From an uncultured Lachnospira sp. (lineage in GTDB: Bacteria; Bacillota; Clostridia; Lachnospirales; Lachnospiraceae): 64,000 bases of DNA. Positions 52,242 through 62,318 of the stretch are shown here, piece after piece. The position numbers were made by a program, and so were the translations under genes. The stretch's first letter is position 1. Each line of letters begins with the position of its first letter. The stretch covers positions 1 through 64,000 of the forward strand of contig CAKRLE010000013.1 of assembly GCA_934359185.1 (NCBI GenBank). The letters are read 5' to 3'. The notes below the pieces were generated by a model. That model ran no database searches, was not told the origin of the DNA, and saw nothing but the letters and a program-made list of their open reading frames with translations.

Positions 52242-53315
52242 CTAAGTTAAATCTGCATCAACATTATCGATGTAGTTCTTTCTTAATTGTCCACAGGCAC
52301 CATCAATATCCCTGCCCATTTCCCTTCTAATAGTAACATTAATTCCACATTTTTCAAGCTTATTTTTAAATTCAGCTATCGCTCTGTGCTCTGACTGCTC
52401 GTAATCTCTCTCCTTAATCGGATTAACTGGAATAAGGTTGACATGGCAGTTCATGCCTCTTAGCAGCTTGACAAGCATGTCAGCGCATTCTTTTGTATCA
52501 TTAACACCTTTTACAAGGCTGTACTCAAATGAAATTCTTCTGCCAGTTTTTTCTATATAATACCTGCACGCATCCATTATCTCACTGATTGAATACTTGT
52601 TAGCTATCGGCATCATCGTCTTTCTGAGTTCATCCTCTGGCGCATGAAGCGAGATTGCAAGTGTAATCTGCAGATTATTATCAGCCAGTTCATATATCTT
52701 AGGCACAAGCCCGCATGTTGACACTGTTATATTGCGCTGGCTTATATTAAGTCCCTTCTCACTGTTAAGAAGATGAATGAATTTGATAACATTGTCATAG
52801 TTATCCATAGGTTCTCCTGAACCCATAATAACTACATTAGATACTCTCTCACCTGAAATGCTCTGAATCCTGTATATCTGGTCAAGCATTTCTGACGGAT
52901 TAAGGCTTCTGACGCATCCATCAAGTGTTGATGCACAGAATCTGCATCCCATCTTACAGCCAACCTGTGATGATATACACACAGAATTGCCATGATGGTA
53001 TTTCATAAGAACACTCTCTATAAGATTGCCATCATACAGCTCAAACAGGTACTTGGACGTGCCATCAAGCTGTGAGGTCTGCACCCTTATCGGTTTTAAA
53101 GCTGTAAGTATTGTCTTTTCTTTAAGGACAGCGCGCAGATCTGCCGGTATATTCGTACACTCATCATAATCCGTAACAAGCTTCTGGTGAAGCCACTGAT
53201 ATAGCTGCGCCGCCCTGAATTTTTTGCCGCCTAAGGATACAATATACTCTTCAAGCTGCGAATATGACAGTGATTTGATGTCACATAGATTATTTAACTG
53301 TTCGTAACTGCTCAT
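52242..53315 (-). CDS. rlmN: Dual-specificity RNA methyltransferase RlmN
   Basis: The protein has 357 residues. Radical SAM motif CKMGCRFCASTLDG, catalytic Cys pair including STCGLVP and the C-terminal CGINVTIRREMGRDIDGACGQL. Also NVVIMGSGEPMDNYDN. It methylates C2 of A2503 in 23S rRNA and A37 in some tRNAs. 10 bases from stp and 13 from rsmB, within the operon. Confidence 0.97.
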   Translation of the reverse strand: MSSYEQLNNLCDIKSLSYSQLEEYIVSLGGKKFRAAQLYQWLHQKLVTDYDECTNIPADLRAVLKEKTILTALKPIRVQTSQLDGTSKYLFELYDGNLIESVLMKYHHGNSVCISSQVGCKMGCRFCASTLDGCVRSLNPSEMLDQIYRIQSISGERVSNVVIMGSGEPMDNYDNVIKFIHLLNSEKGLNISQRNITVSTCGLVPKIYELADNNLQITLAISLHAPEDELRKTMMPIANKYSISEIMDACRYYIEKTGRRISFEYSLVKGVNDTKECADMLVKLLRGMNCHVNLIPVNPIKERDYEQSEHRAIAEFKNKLEKCGINVTIRREMGRDIDGACGQLRKNYIDNVDADLT

Positions 53316-53328
53316 ATCTGTCCTCTCA

Positions 53329-54654
53329 TCATACTCTTCTTAATCTTGCAATGAAAAATCCGTCATTGCCAAGGTCACCTGGAGCTATATTAATCATGTC
53401 TGTAATAAGTTCATATGGATAATTGGAAGTAAACCATTCCACATTATCCTGATTTTCAGCCCTGTCCACTGTACAGGTACTGTATATAAGAACGCCTCCC
53501 TCTTTGACATAAGAAGAAACCGTTGAGAGTATCTGTCTTTGCAGCTCTGCCAGTGACTGGACTGACTCTTTAGTAACATTGTATCTTATGTCTGGCTTAC
53601 GTCCCATTATTCCAAGACCAGAACAAGGAAGGTCTGCTATAACAACATCATATCCACCGACAGCCATCTCGTCTGTCACTGTCGCATCCCATACCTTTGT
53701 CGTCACATTTGTAATTCCAAGTCTTGCTATATTATCATCAATAAGTGACGTCTTGGCTTCACTTACATCTCTTGAATCAACGCTTCCATCTGCCGCTATG
53801 AGTGCTGCATTAAGTGACTTTCCACCTGGAGCTGCACATACATCAAGACACCTGGCTGACTTGCCTATAACATCACCCGCCGCAAGCATGGAGCTTATAT
53901 CCTGAACCCAGAAAAATCCCCTGTTAAATGTATCAAGTGATTCAAGATAATCATATCCTTCTATTGCAAGTGCATACTCTGGTATATCATGCGCAGAATC
54001 AGTTATTATATCCTTTGCATATCTGGCATTAACATTTTCTTTAGAAAGCATATCAATAAGCTGTTCAGGTGTAACCTTTCCAGTATTACATCTTATAAAT
54101 GTATATTTGTCATGTGATATTGCTTTAAGCATTGACTCCGTCTTATCTGTTCCATATTCTTTCTGCCACATTTCTACAATCCACTGTGGCATGGAATACG
54201 TAACACTAAGATATGTTAAAGGATCTGACTGTGAATCAGGATATGCTGTACTGTCAATATTTCTTGAAATATTCCTAAGCACTCCATTGACAAAACCTTT
54301 AAGTGTCCTGAATCCCTTCTTCTCCGCAAGCTTTACAGACTCATTGCACGCAGCACTGACTGGAACCTTATTCATATATTTAAGCTGATAAACGCCCATT
54401 CTTAATATACATCTGATAACAGGTTTCTGCTTTGATACCTTGGTTGTTGAAAACTGGTCTATTATATAATCCAGCTCAATCTTATGCTCTATAACACCAA
54501 GTGACAGCCTTGATATAAAGCTTCTGTCCTGCTTATCAAGATACTGGTATTTTTTCAGCGCATTTCCAATTACAAGATGGCTCAGCTGTCCCTTTTCAAC
54601 TTCCATAAGAATCTCAAGAACAATCATTCTAAGATTAACTTTAGTCTCTGTCAC
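53329..54654 (-). CDS. rsmB: 16S rRNA (cytosine967-C5)-methyltransferase RsmB
   Basis: The protein has 441 residues. GTG start at 54654 with GGAGG eight bases upstream; the gene overlaps the end of the metallopeptidase gene by 14 bases. N-terminal NusB-like domain (1-140: RSFISRLSLGVIEHKIELDYII, RCILRMGVYQLKYM). Methyltransferase part: CLDVCAAPGGKSLNAALIA, DLPCSGLGIMGRKPD (catalytic Cys region) and LIYSTCTV (second Cys). Confidence 0.96.
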   Translation of the reverse strand: MTETKVNLRMIVLEILMEVEKGQLSHLVIGNALKKYQYLDKQDRSFISRLSLGVIEHKIELDYIIDQFSTTKVSKQKPVIRCILRMGVYQLKYMNKVPVSAACNESVKLAEKKGFRTLKGFVNGVLRNISRNIDSTAYPDSQSDPLTYLSVTYSMPQWIVEMWQKEYGTDKTESMLKAISHDKYTFIRCNTGKVTPEQLIDMLSKENVNARYAKDIITDSAHDIPEYALAIEGYDYLESLDTFNRGFFWVQDISSMLAAGDVIGKSARCLDVCAAPGGKSLNAALIAADGSVDSRDVSEAKTSLIDDNIARLGITNVTTKVWDATVTDEMAVGGYDVVIADLPCSGLGIMGRKPDIRYNVTKESVQSLAELQRQILSTVSSYVKEGGVLIYSTCTVDRAENQDNVEWFTSNYPYELITDMINIAPGDLGNDGFFIARLRRV

Positions 54655-55357
54655 TCTTGTTTCCTCCAAAGAGAATTATAAGTCTTAAAAGCTGTAAAAT
54701 TGCAGCAGCTGCTGATGCTACATATGTCAGGGCTGCCGCCGATAATACCTTTCTTGTTCCGCCTATTTCCCTGCCATCGAGTATTCCCTGGGCTTCAAGC
54801 TGCTCAAGCGCTCTTGATGATGCGTTAAACTCGACAGGAAGTGTTACAAGCTGGAATAATACAGCTAATGAGAACATTAATATTCCTATAGTTATAAGTG
54901 TATGGTTGTAGCTTAAAATAAGTCCAAGTATGATAAATACCCATGATAACTGCGAACCAATATTAGCCACCGGAACAAGTGCTGACCTGAATGTCAGTGG
55001 AACATATCCAACATCATGCTGTATAGCATGTCCGCACTCATGCGCAGCAACACCTACTGCTGCTACAGAAGTTTTATTATAAACTGTCTCTGAGAGATTA
55101 ACTGTCTTAGTTCTTGGATCGTAATGGTCTGTAAGGCTTCCTGAAACTCTCTGCACTGTAACATCATTGATTCCATTGGCACGCAGAATTATCTCTGCCG
55201 CCTGTGCACCTGTTATTCCTCTTGCACCTGCAACTCTTGAATAACGTGAAAATGTTGACTTGACAAGTCCCTGTGCTATAAGCGAAATAATCGCAGCAAT
55301 AATTATAAGTATATAAGTAGGATCTATTCCATATCCATAATAATATCCGTATCCCAT
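54641..55357 (-). CDS. YugP-type membrane zinc metallopeptidase
   Basis: The protein has 238 residues. Start ATG 55357, with GGAGG six bases upstream. A Tyr/Gly-rich start (MGYGYYYGYGIDP), a first membrane span (YILIIIAAIISLIAQGL), the zinc motif VAAHECGHAIQHDVGYVPL (HExxH near 118-122) followed by further spans (WVFIILGLILSY, IGILMFSLAVLFQLVTLP) and EFNASSRALEQL (third ligand region). It is always found in the fmt-rsmB region of Firmicutes. Substrate unknown. Confidence 0.93.
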   Translation of the reverse strand: MGYGYYYGYGIDPTYILIIIAAIISLIAQGLVKSTFSRYSRVAGARGITGAQAAEIILRANGINDVTVQRVSGSLTDHYDPRTKTVNLSETVYNKTSVAAVGVAAHECGHAIQHDVGYVPLTFRSALVPVANIGSQLSWVFIILGLILSYNHTLITIGILMFSLAVLFQLVTLPVEFNASSRALEQLEAQGILDGREIGGTRKVLSAAALTYVASAAAAILQLLRLIILFGGNKSDRD

Positions 55358-55397
55358 AACAGCCTCCATTTCTGCATTACAATAGCATTCACTGTAA

Positions 55398-56327
55398 TCA
55401 GCCTAATTTTTCATTATCTTTAACAGAATATCCTCTTAAGAAATCTGCTGTCTTCATTCGTTTCTTTCCCTCAAGCTGGAGTTCATTAATAACGAGATAC
55501 CCTCCATCACATTTCACCTTGAAATATGTCTTCTTGTCGGTAACCACACTTCCGCACTCTTTATCATCATCTACTGCTTCAACTGAGGCATCCCATATCT
55601 TAAGGAGCTTTCCCTCAATATGTGTAAATGCACTTGGCCAAGGATTAAGTCCTCTCACCATCCGTTCAAGCACTTCTGGCTTCTTGGTAAAATCAAGAAG
55701 TCCAAATGATTTATTTAACATCTTTACATATGTCGCCTCATTTTCATCCTGCTTAACTGGATGAAGCTCTCCGCTCTCAGCCTTCTTTAATGTTTCAACT
55801 AAAAGCTTTGCTCCTACAACACTTAATCTGTCAAATAGGCTTCCACCTGTCTCTTTTTCATCCAGCTTTACCTTTGCAGTTTCTAAGATATCACCTGTAT
55901 CAAGTCCCTCATCCATCTGCATTGTTGTAACACCTGAATACTCACAGCCGTCAAGAACTGCCCACTGGATAGGTGACGCTCCTCTGTACTTAGGAAGAAG
56001 TGATGCATGGACATTGATACATCCATACTCAGGCATGTGTAAAATCGAATCTGGAAGGAGCTGTCCGAATGCCACTACAACAATGACATCAGGATTATAT
56101 GTCCTAAGTTCCTCCACAAAGCTTTCCTCTCTTGCTTTAACTGGCTGCAGCACTGTCAGTCCATGCTTAATTGCGCATTCCTTCACTGCAGACATAGACA
56201 TTGCGCCGCCGCGTCCCTTTGGTTTATCCGGCTGTGTAACAACAGCCACAACTTCATGTCCTGCCTCTACTATAGCTTCAAGCGTTCCAACTGCAAAGTC
56301 AGGAGTTCCCATAAATACAACTCTCAT
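55398..56327 (-). CDS. fmt: Methionyl-tRNA formyltransferase
   Basis: The protein has 309 residues. VVFMGTPDFAVGTLEAI, TQPDKPKGRGGAM, catalytic CINVHASLLPKYRGASPIQWAVLDG (Asn-His in NVHASLLP) and MDEGLDTGDIL. The C-terminal OB-like domain is present. Formylates initiator Met-tRNA. Its start is 3 bases after the def stop, coupled. Confidence 0.97.
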   Translation of the reverse strand: MRVVFMGTPDFAVGTLEAIVEAGHEVVAVVTQPDKPKGRGGAMSMSAVKECAIKHGLTVLQPVKAREESFVEELRTYNPDVIVVVAFGQLLPDSILHMPEYGCINVHASLLPKYRGASPIQWAVLDGCEYSGVTTMQMDEGLDTGDILETAKVKLDEKETGGSLFDRLSVVGAKLLVETLKKAESGELHPVKQDENEATYVKMLNKSFGLLDFTKKPEVLERMVRGLNPWPSAFTHIEGKLLKIWDASVEAVDDDKECGSVVTDKKTYFKVKCDGGYLVINELQLEGKKRMKTADFLRGYSVKDNEKLG

Positions 56328-56330
56328 ATT

Positions 56331-56798
56331 CTACTCTTCCTGTTCTACATCCATTAATTCACCTTCAACCTTATCAACATAAAGGATTCCGTTAAGGTGG
56401 TCTATCTCATGGCAGAGGCATCTTGCAAGGAGCTCCTCTCCCTCAATTATATATTCTTCAAAGTTTTCATCTAATGCTTTAACTTTAGCATAATCAGGTC
56501 TTGTCACAACACCAACCTTGCCTGGCACTGAAAGGCAGCCCTCATTGCCAGTCTGGCTTCCGCTTGTCTCAAGTATCTCAGGATTGATAAGTACAAGAGG
56601 CTGATCGCCACAATCTATAACAACTATTCTCTTTCTTATTCCCACCTGCGGAGCTGCAAGACCTACACCATTAGCTGCATACATCGTATCAAACATATCG
56701 TCTATAAGCTCCGTTATCTTAGGTGTAAGCTCTGTTACCTCCTTCGCAGTCTTTGTAAGAATCTCATCTCCAATTTCTCTGATATTTCTGATTGCCAT
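56331..56798 (-). CDS. def: Peptide deformylase
   Basis: The protein has 155 residues. Start ATG 56798 with GGAGG. The three deformylase motifs are [18 protein letters not shown] (metal Cys) and CHEIDHLNG (HExxH). Removes formyl from nascent N termini, pairing functionally with fmt next to it. Confidence 0.97.
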   Translation of the reverse strand: MAIRNIREIGDEILTKTAKEVTELTPKITELIDDMFDTMYAANGVGLAAPQVGIRKRIVVIDCGDQPLVLINPEILETSGSQTGNEGCLSVPGKVGVVTRPDYAKVKALDENFEEYIIEGEELLARCLCHEIDHLNGILYVDKVEGELMDVEQEE

Positions 56799-56829
56799 TG
56801 TAACCTCCATTCATATGCATATGTAATAA

Positions 56830-59052
56830 CTAATTAAAATCATACTGCACTAAAATATTATCATATTTTTTATTATCTTTTATATATTCTTCCACAGCAT
56901 CCTTAAATCTTATAAGCTTATCATATTCTGGTGATTTAATACATAGAATCTGTGAATATATATCTTTGACCTTGTATACCGGTGCAGGAACCGGTCCCGC
57001 CACTGCTGCCATATTATCCTTATTACATGCATATTTTATACTCCATGCCTTAATATCATCACATGCTGCTTCAAGCTTTTCACTATCTTTTAATGAAAAT
57101 GCTATTCTTAACATATTCTGAATTGGCGGATATCCAAGCAGGCTTCGGTATTCTATCTCTTCTGAATAAAATGTATTATAATCATTTGCTGCAGCAGTTA
57201 CAATACTATAATGTTCCGGTGTATAACTCTGTATAACAACCTCACCTGCCTTGCCAGCCCTTCCTGCTCTTCCAGAAGCCTGTACAAGAAGCTGGTAAGT
57301 TCTTTCAGCAGATGCATAATCATTGCCATAAAGTGACATATCTGCAGCAAGAATCCCCACAAGTGTTACATCAGGGAAATCATGCCCTTTTACTATCATC
57401 TGTGTTCCAACGAGAATATCTGCTTCATGATTGGCAAAGCTCGACAGTATCTTTTCATGTCCACCTTTCCCCTGTGTAGTATCCATATCCATCCTGAGCA
57501 CCTTTGCAGATGTGAATTCCTGATTTAATATCTGTTCAATCTGTTCGGTCCCTGCCCTGAAGCCTGATACATACTTAGACCCACACTTTGGACATATCCT
57601 GACAGCTGGCTCTTCATAACCACAGTAATGGCATACCATTCTTCCATTCTTGTGGTATGTAAGTGACACATCACAATGCGGGCATTTGAATACATGTCCA
57701 CACGACCTGCACGATACAAATCCTGCAAAGCCACGTTTATTTAAAAACAGCATTATCTGCTCTTTTTTTCTTAACCTGTCCTCCATAAGTTCTCTTAATT
57801 TTCTTGAAAATATGGAACGGTTGCCTGATTTCAACTCATCTCTTAAATCGACTGTATACACTGTAGGCATAACAGCCCCCGCCGCTCTTTTTTCAAGTTC
57901 AAGAAGCTTATATTTTCCTGTAGCAGCCATATAGAAGCTCTCAACTGATGGTGTTGCAGAACCAAGCACAACAGAAGCATTCATTGTTTCAGCTATATGA
58001 ATCGCTGTACGTCTTGCGTGATACCTTGGCGAACGCTCTGATTTATAACTGCCCTCATGCTCCTCATCTATGACTATAAGCCCTATATCTGAAAATGGTG
58101 TGAACAATGCTGACCTTGGCCCGATTATTATATTAATCCCACCATTCATTGCTCTCTCAAACTGGTCATATCTCTCGCCCTTGGACATTCTTGAATTAAT
58201 GATTGAAACTGAATCACCAAATCTTTTATAGAATCTCTGTACTGTCTGATATGTCAGGGAAATCTCAGGAATAAGTACTATTACCTGCTTTCCCATAGCC
58301 ACAACATGTTCTATCATCTCCATATAGCACAGTGTTTTTCCGCTTCCAGTCACACCATACAACAGATATATCTTTCTTATGTTATTATCATAGTCCTCTA
58401 TAAATGTATCAACCGCCCTTTTCTGTGCCTCATCAAGAGTAAATCTGTAATCCCCCTCTGAATGTCCTGTATTGATAGGATTGCGGTATACATTATCTGA
58501 TATAATCTTAATTATTCCAGCTTCCTCAAGGCTTTTTATCGTCTGTGCAGAAATATTAAGTTTAGTTTTAACAATATCAGATTCTATTATTTTATCATCT
58601 TTTAAAGCCTCAAGCAGCCTCAGCCTCGCCTTGGCGTTGCCCTTGCGGTTCTTTTCAATTGCCTCTTCAAGCTGTGCATCATCCACATTAAGTGCAATGC
58701 TTTTCTTCTCAATATTCTTTACTTTATCTTTAACCGGAAGTACAGTTTTAAGAGCCTGATTCATGGTAGAACCAAATTCATGCTTCATCCAGAAAGCAAG
58801 ACGTATCATTCTCTCAATTGCAGGAACACTATGTCCATCAATGCTGTCGATATATTTTATCCTGCCAGCATCAAACGATGGCTCATTAGTTATGTTAACT
58901 ACATAGCCAGATATAAGCCTGTTGCCTTGACCAAATGGAGCAAACACTCTTGTTCCTATAGTTATCTGACCTTCAAGCTGTGCCGGTATGGCATATTGAA
59001 ATGTCTTATCAAGTTTGTCATAAGATATATCTACAATTATATCTGCGTACAT
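56830..59052 (-). CDS. priA: Primosomal replication protein N' (PriA helicase)
   Basis: The protein has 740 residues, full length. N-terminal DNA-binding domain (YADIIVDISYDKLDKTFQYA), Walker A LLYGVTGSGKTLCYMEM, Walker B IGLIVIDEEHEGSYK, zinc-binding cysteines in CRSCGHVFKCPHC and CHYCG...CPKCGSKY, helicase motif VLVGTQMIVKGHDFPDV and motif VI QASGRAGRAGK. Restarts replication at stalled forks. Its ATG overlaps the murE stop by one base (TAATG). Confidence 0.97.
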   Translation of the reverse strand: MYADIIVDISYDKLDKTFQYAIPAQLEGQITIGTRVFAPFGQGNRLISGYVVNITNEPSFDAGRIKYIDSIDGHSVPAIERMIRLAFWMKHEFGSTMNQALKTVLPVKDKVKNIEKKSIALNVDDAQLEEAIEKNRKGNAKARLRLLEALKDDKIIESDIVKTKLNISAQTIKSLEEAGIIKIISDNVYRNPINTGHSEGDYRFTLDEAQKRAVDTFIEDYDNNIRKIYLLYGVTGSGKTLCYMEMIEHVVAMGKQVIVLIPEISLTYQTVQRFYKRFGDSVSIINSRMSKGERYDQFERAMNGGINIIIGPRSALFTPFSDIGLIVIDEEHEGSYKSERSPRYHARRTAIHIAETMNASVVLGSATPSVESFYMAATGKYKLLELEKRAAGAVMPTVYTVDLRDELKSGNRSIFSRKLRELMEDRLRKKEQIMLFLNKRGFAGFVSCRSCGHVFKCPHCDVSLTYHKNGRMVCHYCGYEEPAVRICPKCGSKYVSGFRAGTEQIEQILNQEFTSAKVLRMDMDTTQGKGGHEKILSSFANHEADILVGTQMIVKGHDFPDVTLVGILAADMSLYGNDYASAERTYQLLVQASGRAGRAGKAGEVVIQSYTPEHYSIVTAAANDYNTFYSEEIEYRSLLGYPPIQNMLRIAFSLKDSEKLEAACDDIKAWSIKYACNKDNMAAVAGPVPAPVYKVKDIYSQILCIKSPEYDKLIRFKDAVEEYIKDNKKYDNILVQYDFN

Positions 59053-60545
59053 TAAATAAGCCCCTCTACGCCTTCTTCCTTTAACTCTTTAACTGCATCA
59101 GCCACAAGAGTTCTCTCGTCCATCGGATATCTTACGCCATTGATTTCCTGATAATCTTCATGTCCTTTACCAGCCACAATTATAATATCCCCAGGTTCAC
59201 CATTCTTAATAGCATATTTGATAGCCTCTGCCCTGTCTGTAATCTTAACATACTTACCACCTGTCTTTACAAGTGATGACTCTATATCAGCGATAATATC
59301 CTCTGGATTCTCATATCGCGGATTATCAGATGTAATAATCGTAAAGTCTGCAAGTTCACCTGATATCTTGCCCATATCATACCTTCTGTCTTTAGACCTG
59401 TTGCCACCGCATCCAAACAGACAAACAAGTCTGTGAGGCTTATACTGTCTTAAATCTTCAAGTATACTCTTTAATGCCATCGCATTGTGGGCGTAATCTA
59501 TCATAAGTGAAAAATCCTCTGAAACCTTCACAAGTTCCATTCTTCCCTTTACCTTAACTGATAAAAGTGCTTCTTTAAGATGATTAATCTCAACATTAAA
59601 ATGTCTTGTAACCGCTATTGCACACAATGAATTATATACTGTGAATAATCCTGGAAGATGTACCTCCACATCAAAATCACACAATCCATTACATTTATAT
59701 GTAAGACCAATCTTACCTCTCTGATGGAAAAGATTGATATCAGAAGCATACAGGTCGTTAGTACTTTTAAGTCCAAATCTTTCGACATTACATGTGCTGT
59801 TCTTTAATATATCCTCGACATGTTCATCATCGCCATTAACTATTCCAAGCCTGCACTGTCTGAAAAGCCTTGATTTACATTCCATGTAATCCTCAAAGCT
59901 GTCATGCTCATTAGGACCTACATGGTCAAGTGCAAGATTAGTAAACACACCTATATCAAACATAATTCCTGCAGTACGATCTAACTTAAGTCCCTGTGAT
60001 GAAACTTCCATAACAACAGCCTTACATCCAGCCTCTACCATTCTGGCAAAGCTTTCGTGAATCTGGATTGACTCCGGTGTTGTATTCTTTGCAGGAACAG
60101 ATGTATCTCCTATGATTGTCTCTATAGTACCTATAAGTCCAGTCTTGATACCACAACTCTCTAATACATTCTTAATCATGTATGTAGTTGTAGTCTTTCC
60201 TTTAGTTCCTGTTATTCCGATAGTGAAAAGCTTCTCTGCCGGATTGCCATAGTAAACAGCCGAAACAAGAGCGAGTGCGAGTCTGGTATTGTCAGCACGC
60301 AAAACAACGCAGCCCTCTTTAATGTCAGATAAATTAATATCATCCTCAACAATCAAAGCCTTAGCACCATTTTCTATTGCGGCTGGTATGAACTTATGTC
60401 CATCACTCATAGCACCTTTGATTGCTATGAATAGTCCGCCTTCCGTTACTTTTCTTGAATCTGATGTTACCCCTGTTATCTCTACGTCTGTAGTACCAGA
60501 TAAAACTGTGTATTCAACTTTTGAAACTAATTCCTGCAACTTCAT
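59052..60545 (-). CDS. murE: UDP-N-acetylmuramoyl-tripeptide synthetase (meso-DAP adding)
   Basis: The protein has 497 residues. ATP site GITGTKGKTTTTYMIKN (about 110), VMEVSSQGL, NLALDHVGPNEH, and the amino-acid selector TSDNPRYENPEDI: the DNPR motif indicates meso-diaminopimelate rather than lysine. C-terminal KGHEDYQ. It is separate from the mraZ-ftsZ cluster and instead starts the priA-def-fmt operon, coupled to priA. AAGGAGC site. Confidence 0.96.
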   Translation of the reverse strand: MKLQELVSKVEYTVLSGTTDVEITGVTSDSRKVTEGGLFIAIKGAMSDGHKFIPAAIENGAKALIVEDDINLSDIKEGCVVLRADNTRLALALVSAVYYGNPAEKLFTIGITGTKGKTTTTYMIKNVLESCGIKTGLIGTIETIIGDTSVPAKNTTPESIQIHESFARMVEAGCKAVVMEVSSQGLKLDRTAGIMFDIGVFTNLALDHVGPNEHDSFEDYMECKSRLFRQCRLGIVNGDDEHVEDILKNSTCNVERFGLKSTNDLYASDINLFHQRGKIGLTYKCNGLCDFDVEVHLPGLFTVYNSLCAIAVTRHFNVEINHLKEALLSVKVKGRMELVKVSEDFSLMIDYAHNAMALKSILEDLRQYKPHRLVCLFGCGGNRSKDRRYDMGKISGELADFTIITSDNPRYENPEDIIADIESSLVKTGGKYVKITDRAEAIKYAIKNGEPGDIIIVAGKGHEDYQEINGVRYPMDERTLVADAVKELKEEGVEGLI

Positions 60546-60570
60546 AACATCTGCTCCTTATTATAATAAG

Positions 60571-62250
60571 TTAGAATAATCCTGTAATAACACTTGCATT
60601 CTCATCAAAGTCAATTCTTTCAGCCGCTGGTGACTTAGGAAGTCCCGGCATAGTAAGTACCTTTCCTGTTAGTACTACAACAAATCCGGCACCAGCATTG
60701 ACATACACCTCTCTTACATTGACATCAAAGCCTTCTGGTCTGCCAAGAAGTGCTGGATTGTCTGATAAAGAATACTGTGTCTTAGCCATACATACCGGCA
60801 TGCCGCCAAATCCCATTTCTTCTATATGTTCTAGCTCTTTCTTAGCTGCATCACTGTATGACACGCTTCCAGCACCATATATCTTTTTAGCTATTGTCTC
60901 TATCTTATCTGTGAGTGAAAGTTCATTATCATATAATGGCTTATACTCTGATTTCTTGTTCTCAAGTGTATCAATCACCTTCTGTGCAAGCTCCTGACCG
61001 CCTTCTCCACCTTTTTCCCATACGTTGGCAAGTGCGAATTCACATCCTAAGTTCTCACAATGTTCCTTGATAAAGTTGTACTCTGCCTCTGTGTCAGTTA
61101 CAAATGCATTGAGTGTAACTACAACTGGTACTCCGAACTGCTTCATATTCTCAATATGCTTATCAAGGTTAACAATTCCTTTCTTGACAGCTTCAAGATT
61201 TTCTTCCTTTAACTGATCCTTAGGAACACCTCCGTTATATTTAAGTGCTCTTACTGTTGCAACTATAACAACTGCATCTGGCTTCATTCCACCAAGACGG
61301 CATGTGATGTCCATAAACTTCTCTGCACCAAGGTCTGCACCAAAGCCAGCCTCTGTAACAGCATAATCTCCAAGTTTCATGGCAAGCTTAGTTGCTCTTA
61401 TTGAATTACAGCCGTGTGCAATATTAGCAAATGGACCACCATGTACAAGAACTGGTGTATTCTCAAGTGTCTGGATCATATTAGGGTGAATTGCATCCTT
61501 CAAAAGAGCTGCCATCGCACCTACTGCCTTAATATCTGCAGCAGTAACCGGGGCACCATCATAATTATATGCAACAATTATCTTACCAAGTCTTTTCTTT
61601 AAATCTGCCATATCATCAGCAAGGCATAAAATAGCCATAATCTCTGATGCAACAGTAATTATAAAATGGTCTTCTCTTACAACACCATCTGTCTTATTAC
61701 CCATTCCAATGATGATATTTCTAAGAGCTCTGTCGTTCATATCAAGACATCTCTTCCACACAACTCTCTTAGTATCAATTCTTAACGCATTGCCCTGCAT
61801 TATATGGTTATCAAGCATTGCGGCTAAAAGATTGTTAGCTGAAGTTATTGCATGGAAATCCCCTGTAAAATGAAGATTAAGGTCTTCCATAGGTACAGCC
61901 TGTGCATATCCACCGCCTGCTGCACCACCTTTGATACCAAAGCATGGTCCCAGTGATGGCTCTCTTAATGCCACAACTGCATTCTTTCCCATCTTGCAAA
62001 GGCTCTCTGTAAGTCCGATACTTATAGTAGTCTTGCCCTCACCTGCTGGTGTAGGATTGATAGCTGTAACAAGAATAAGCTTGCCATCTTCCTTGTTTTC
62101 CAATCTCTTGAACACATCATCAGATATTTTTGCCTTGTACTTTCCGTACATCTCGATATCATCAGCATTTAATCCAACCTTTGCTGCTATATCTGCAATA
62201 TTTAACATATCCGCTTCCTGTGCAATCTCAATATCGCTCTTTACTTCCAT
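60571..62250 (-). CDS. fhs: Formate-tetrahydrofolate ligase
   Basis: The protein has 559 residues, standard. ATP site [18 protein letters not shown] (P-loop of FTHFS), [31 protein letters not shown] and [11 protein letters not shown] at the C terminus. Makes 10-formyl-THF from formate and ATP for purines, formyl-Met or one-carbon flow. Ribosome site AAAGGAGATG. No THF riboswitch is visible in the 68 bases upstream. Confidence 0.98.
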   Translation of the reverse strand: MEVKSDIEIAQEADMLNIADIAAKVGLNADDIEMYGKYKAKISDDVFKRLENKEDGKLILVTAINPTPAGEGKTTISIGLTESLCKMGKNAVVALREPSLGPCFGIKGGAAGGGYAQAVPMEDLNLHFTGDFHAITSANNLLAAMLDNHIMQGNALRIDTKRVVWKRCLDMNDRALRNIIIGMGNKTDGVVREDHFIITVASEIMAILCLADDMADLKKRLGKIIVAYNYDGAPVTAADIKAVGAMAALLKDAIHPNMIQTLENTPVLVHGGPFANIAHGCNSIRATKLAMKLGDYAVTEAGFGADLGAEKFMDITCRLGGMKPDAVVIVATVRALKYNGGVPKDQLKEENLEAVKKGIVNLDKHIENMKQFGVPVVVTLNAFVTDTEAEYNFIKEHCENLGCEFALANVWEKGGEGGQELAQKVIDTLENKKSEYKPLYDNELSLTDKIETIAKKIYGAGSVSYSDAAKKELEHIEEMGFGGMPVCMAKTQYSLSDNPALLGRPEGFDVNVREVYVNAGAGFVVVLTGKVLTMPGLPKSPAAERIDFDENASVITGLF

Positions 62251-62318
62251 GAGAACATCTCCTTTGTCTTATATAAAATTAAATGTAGTTTTAACTTTTT
62301 AAAATCTGGTTATCCAGT

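Noticed and set aside
62251..62318. THF riboswitch upstream of fhs
   Set aside because: Only 68 AT-rich bases with none of the conserved riboswitch segments.
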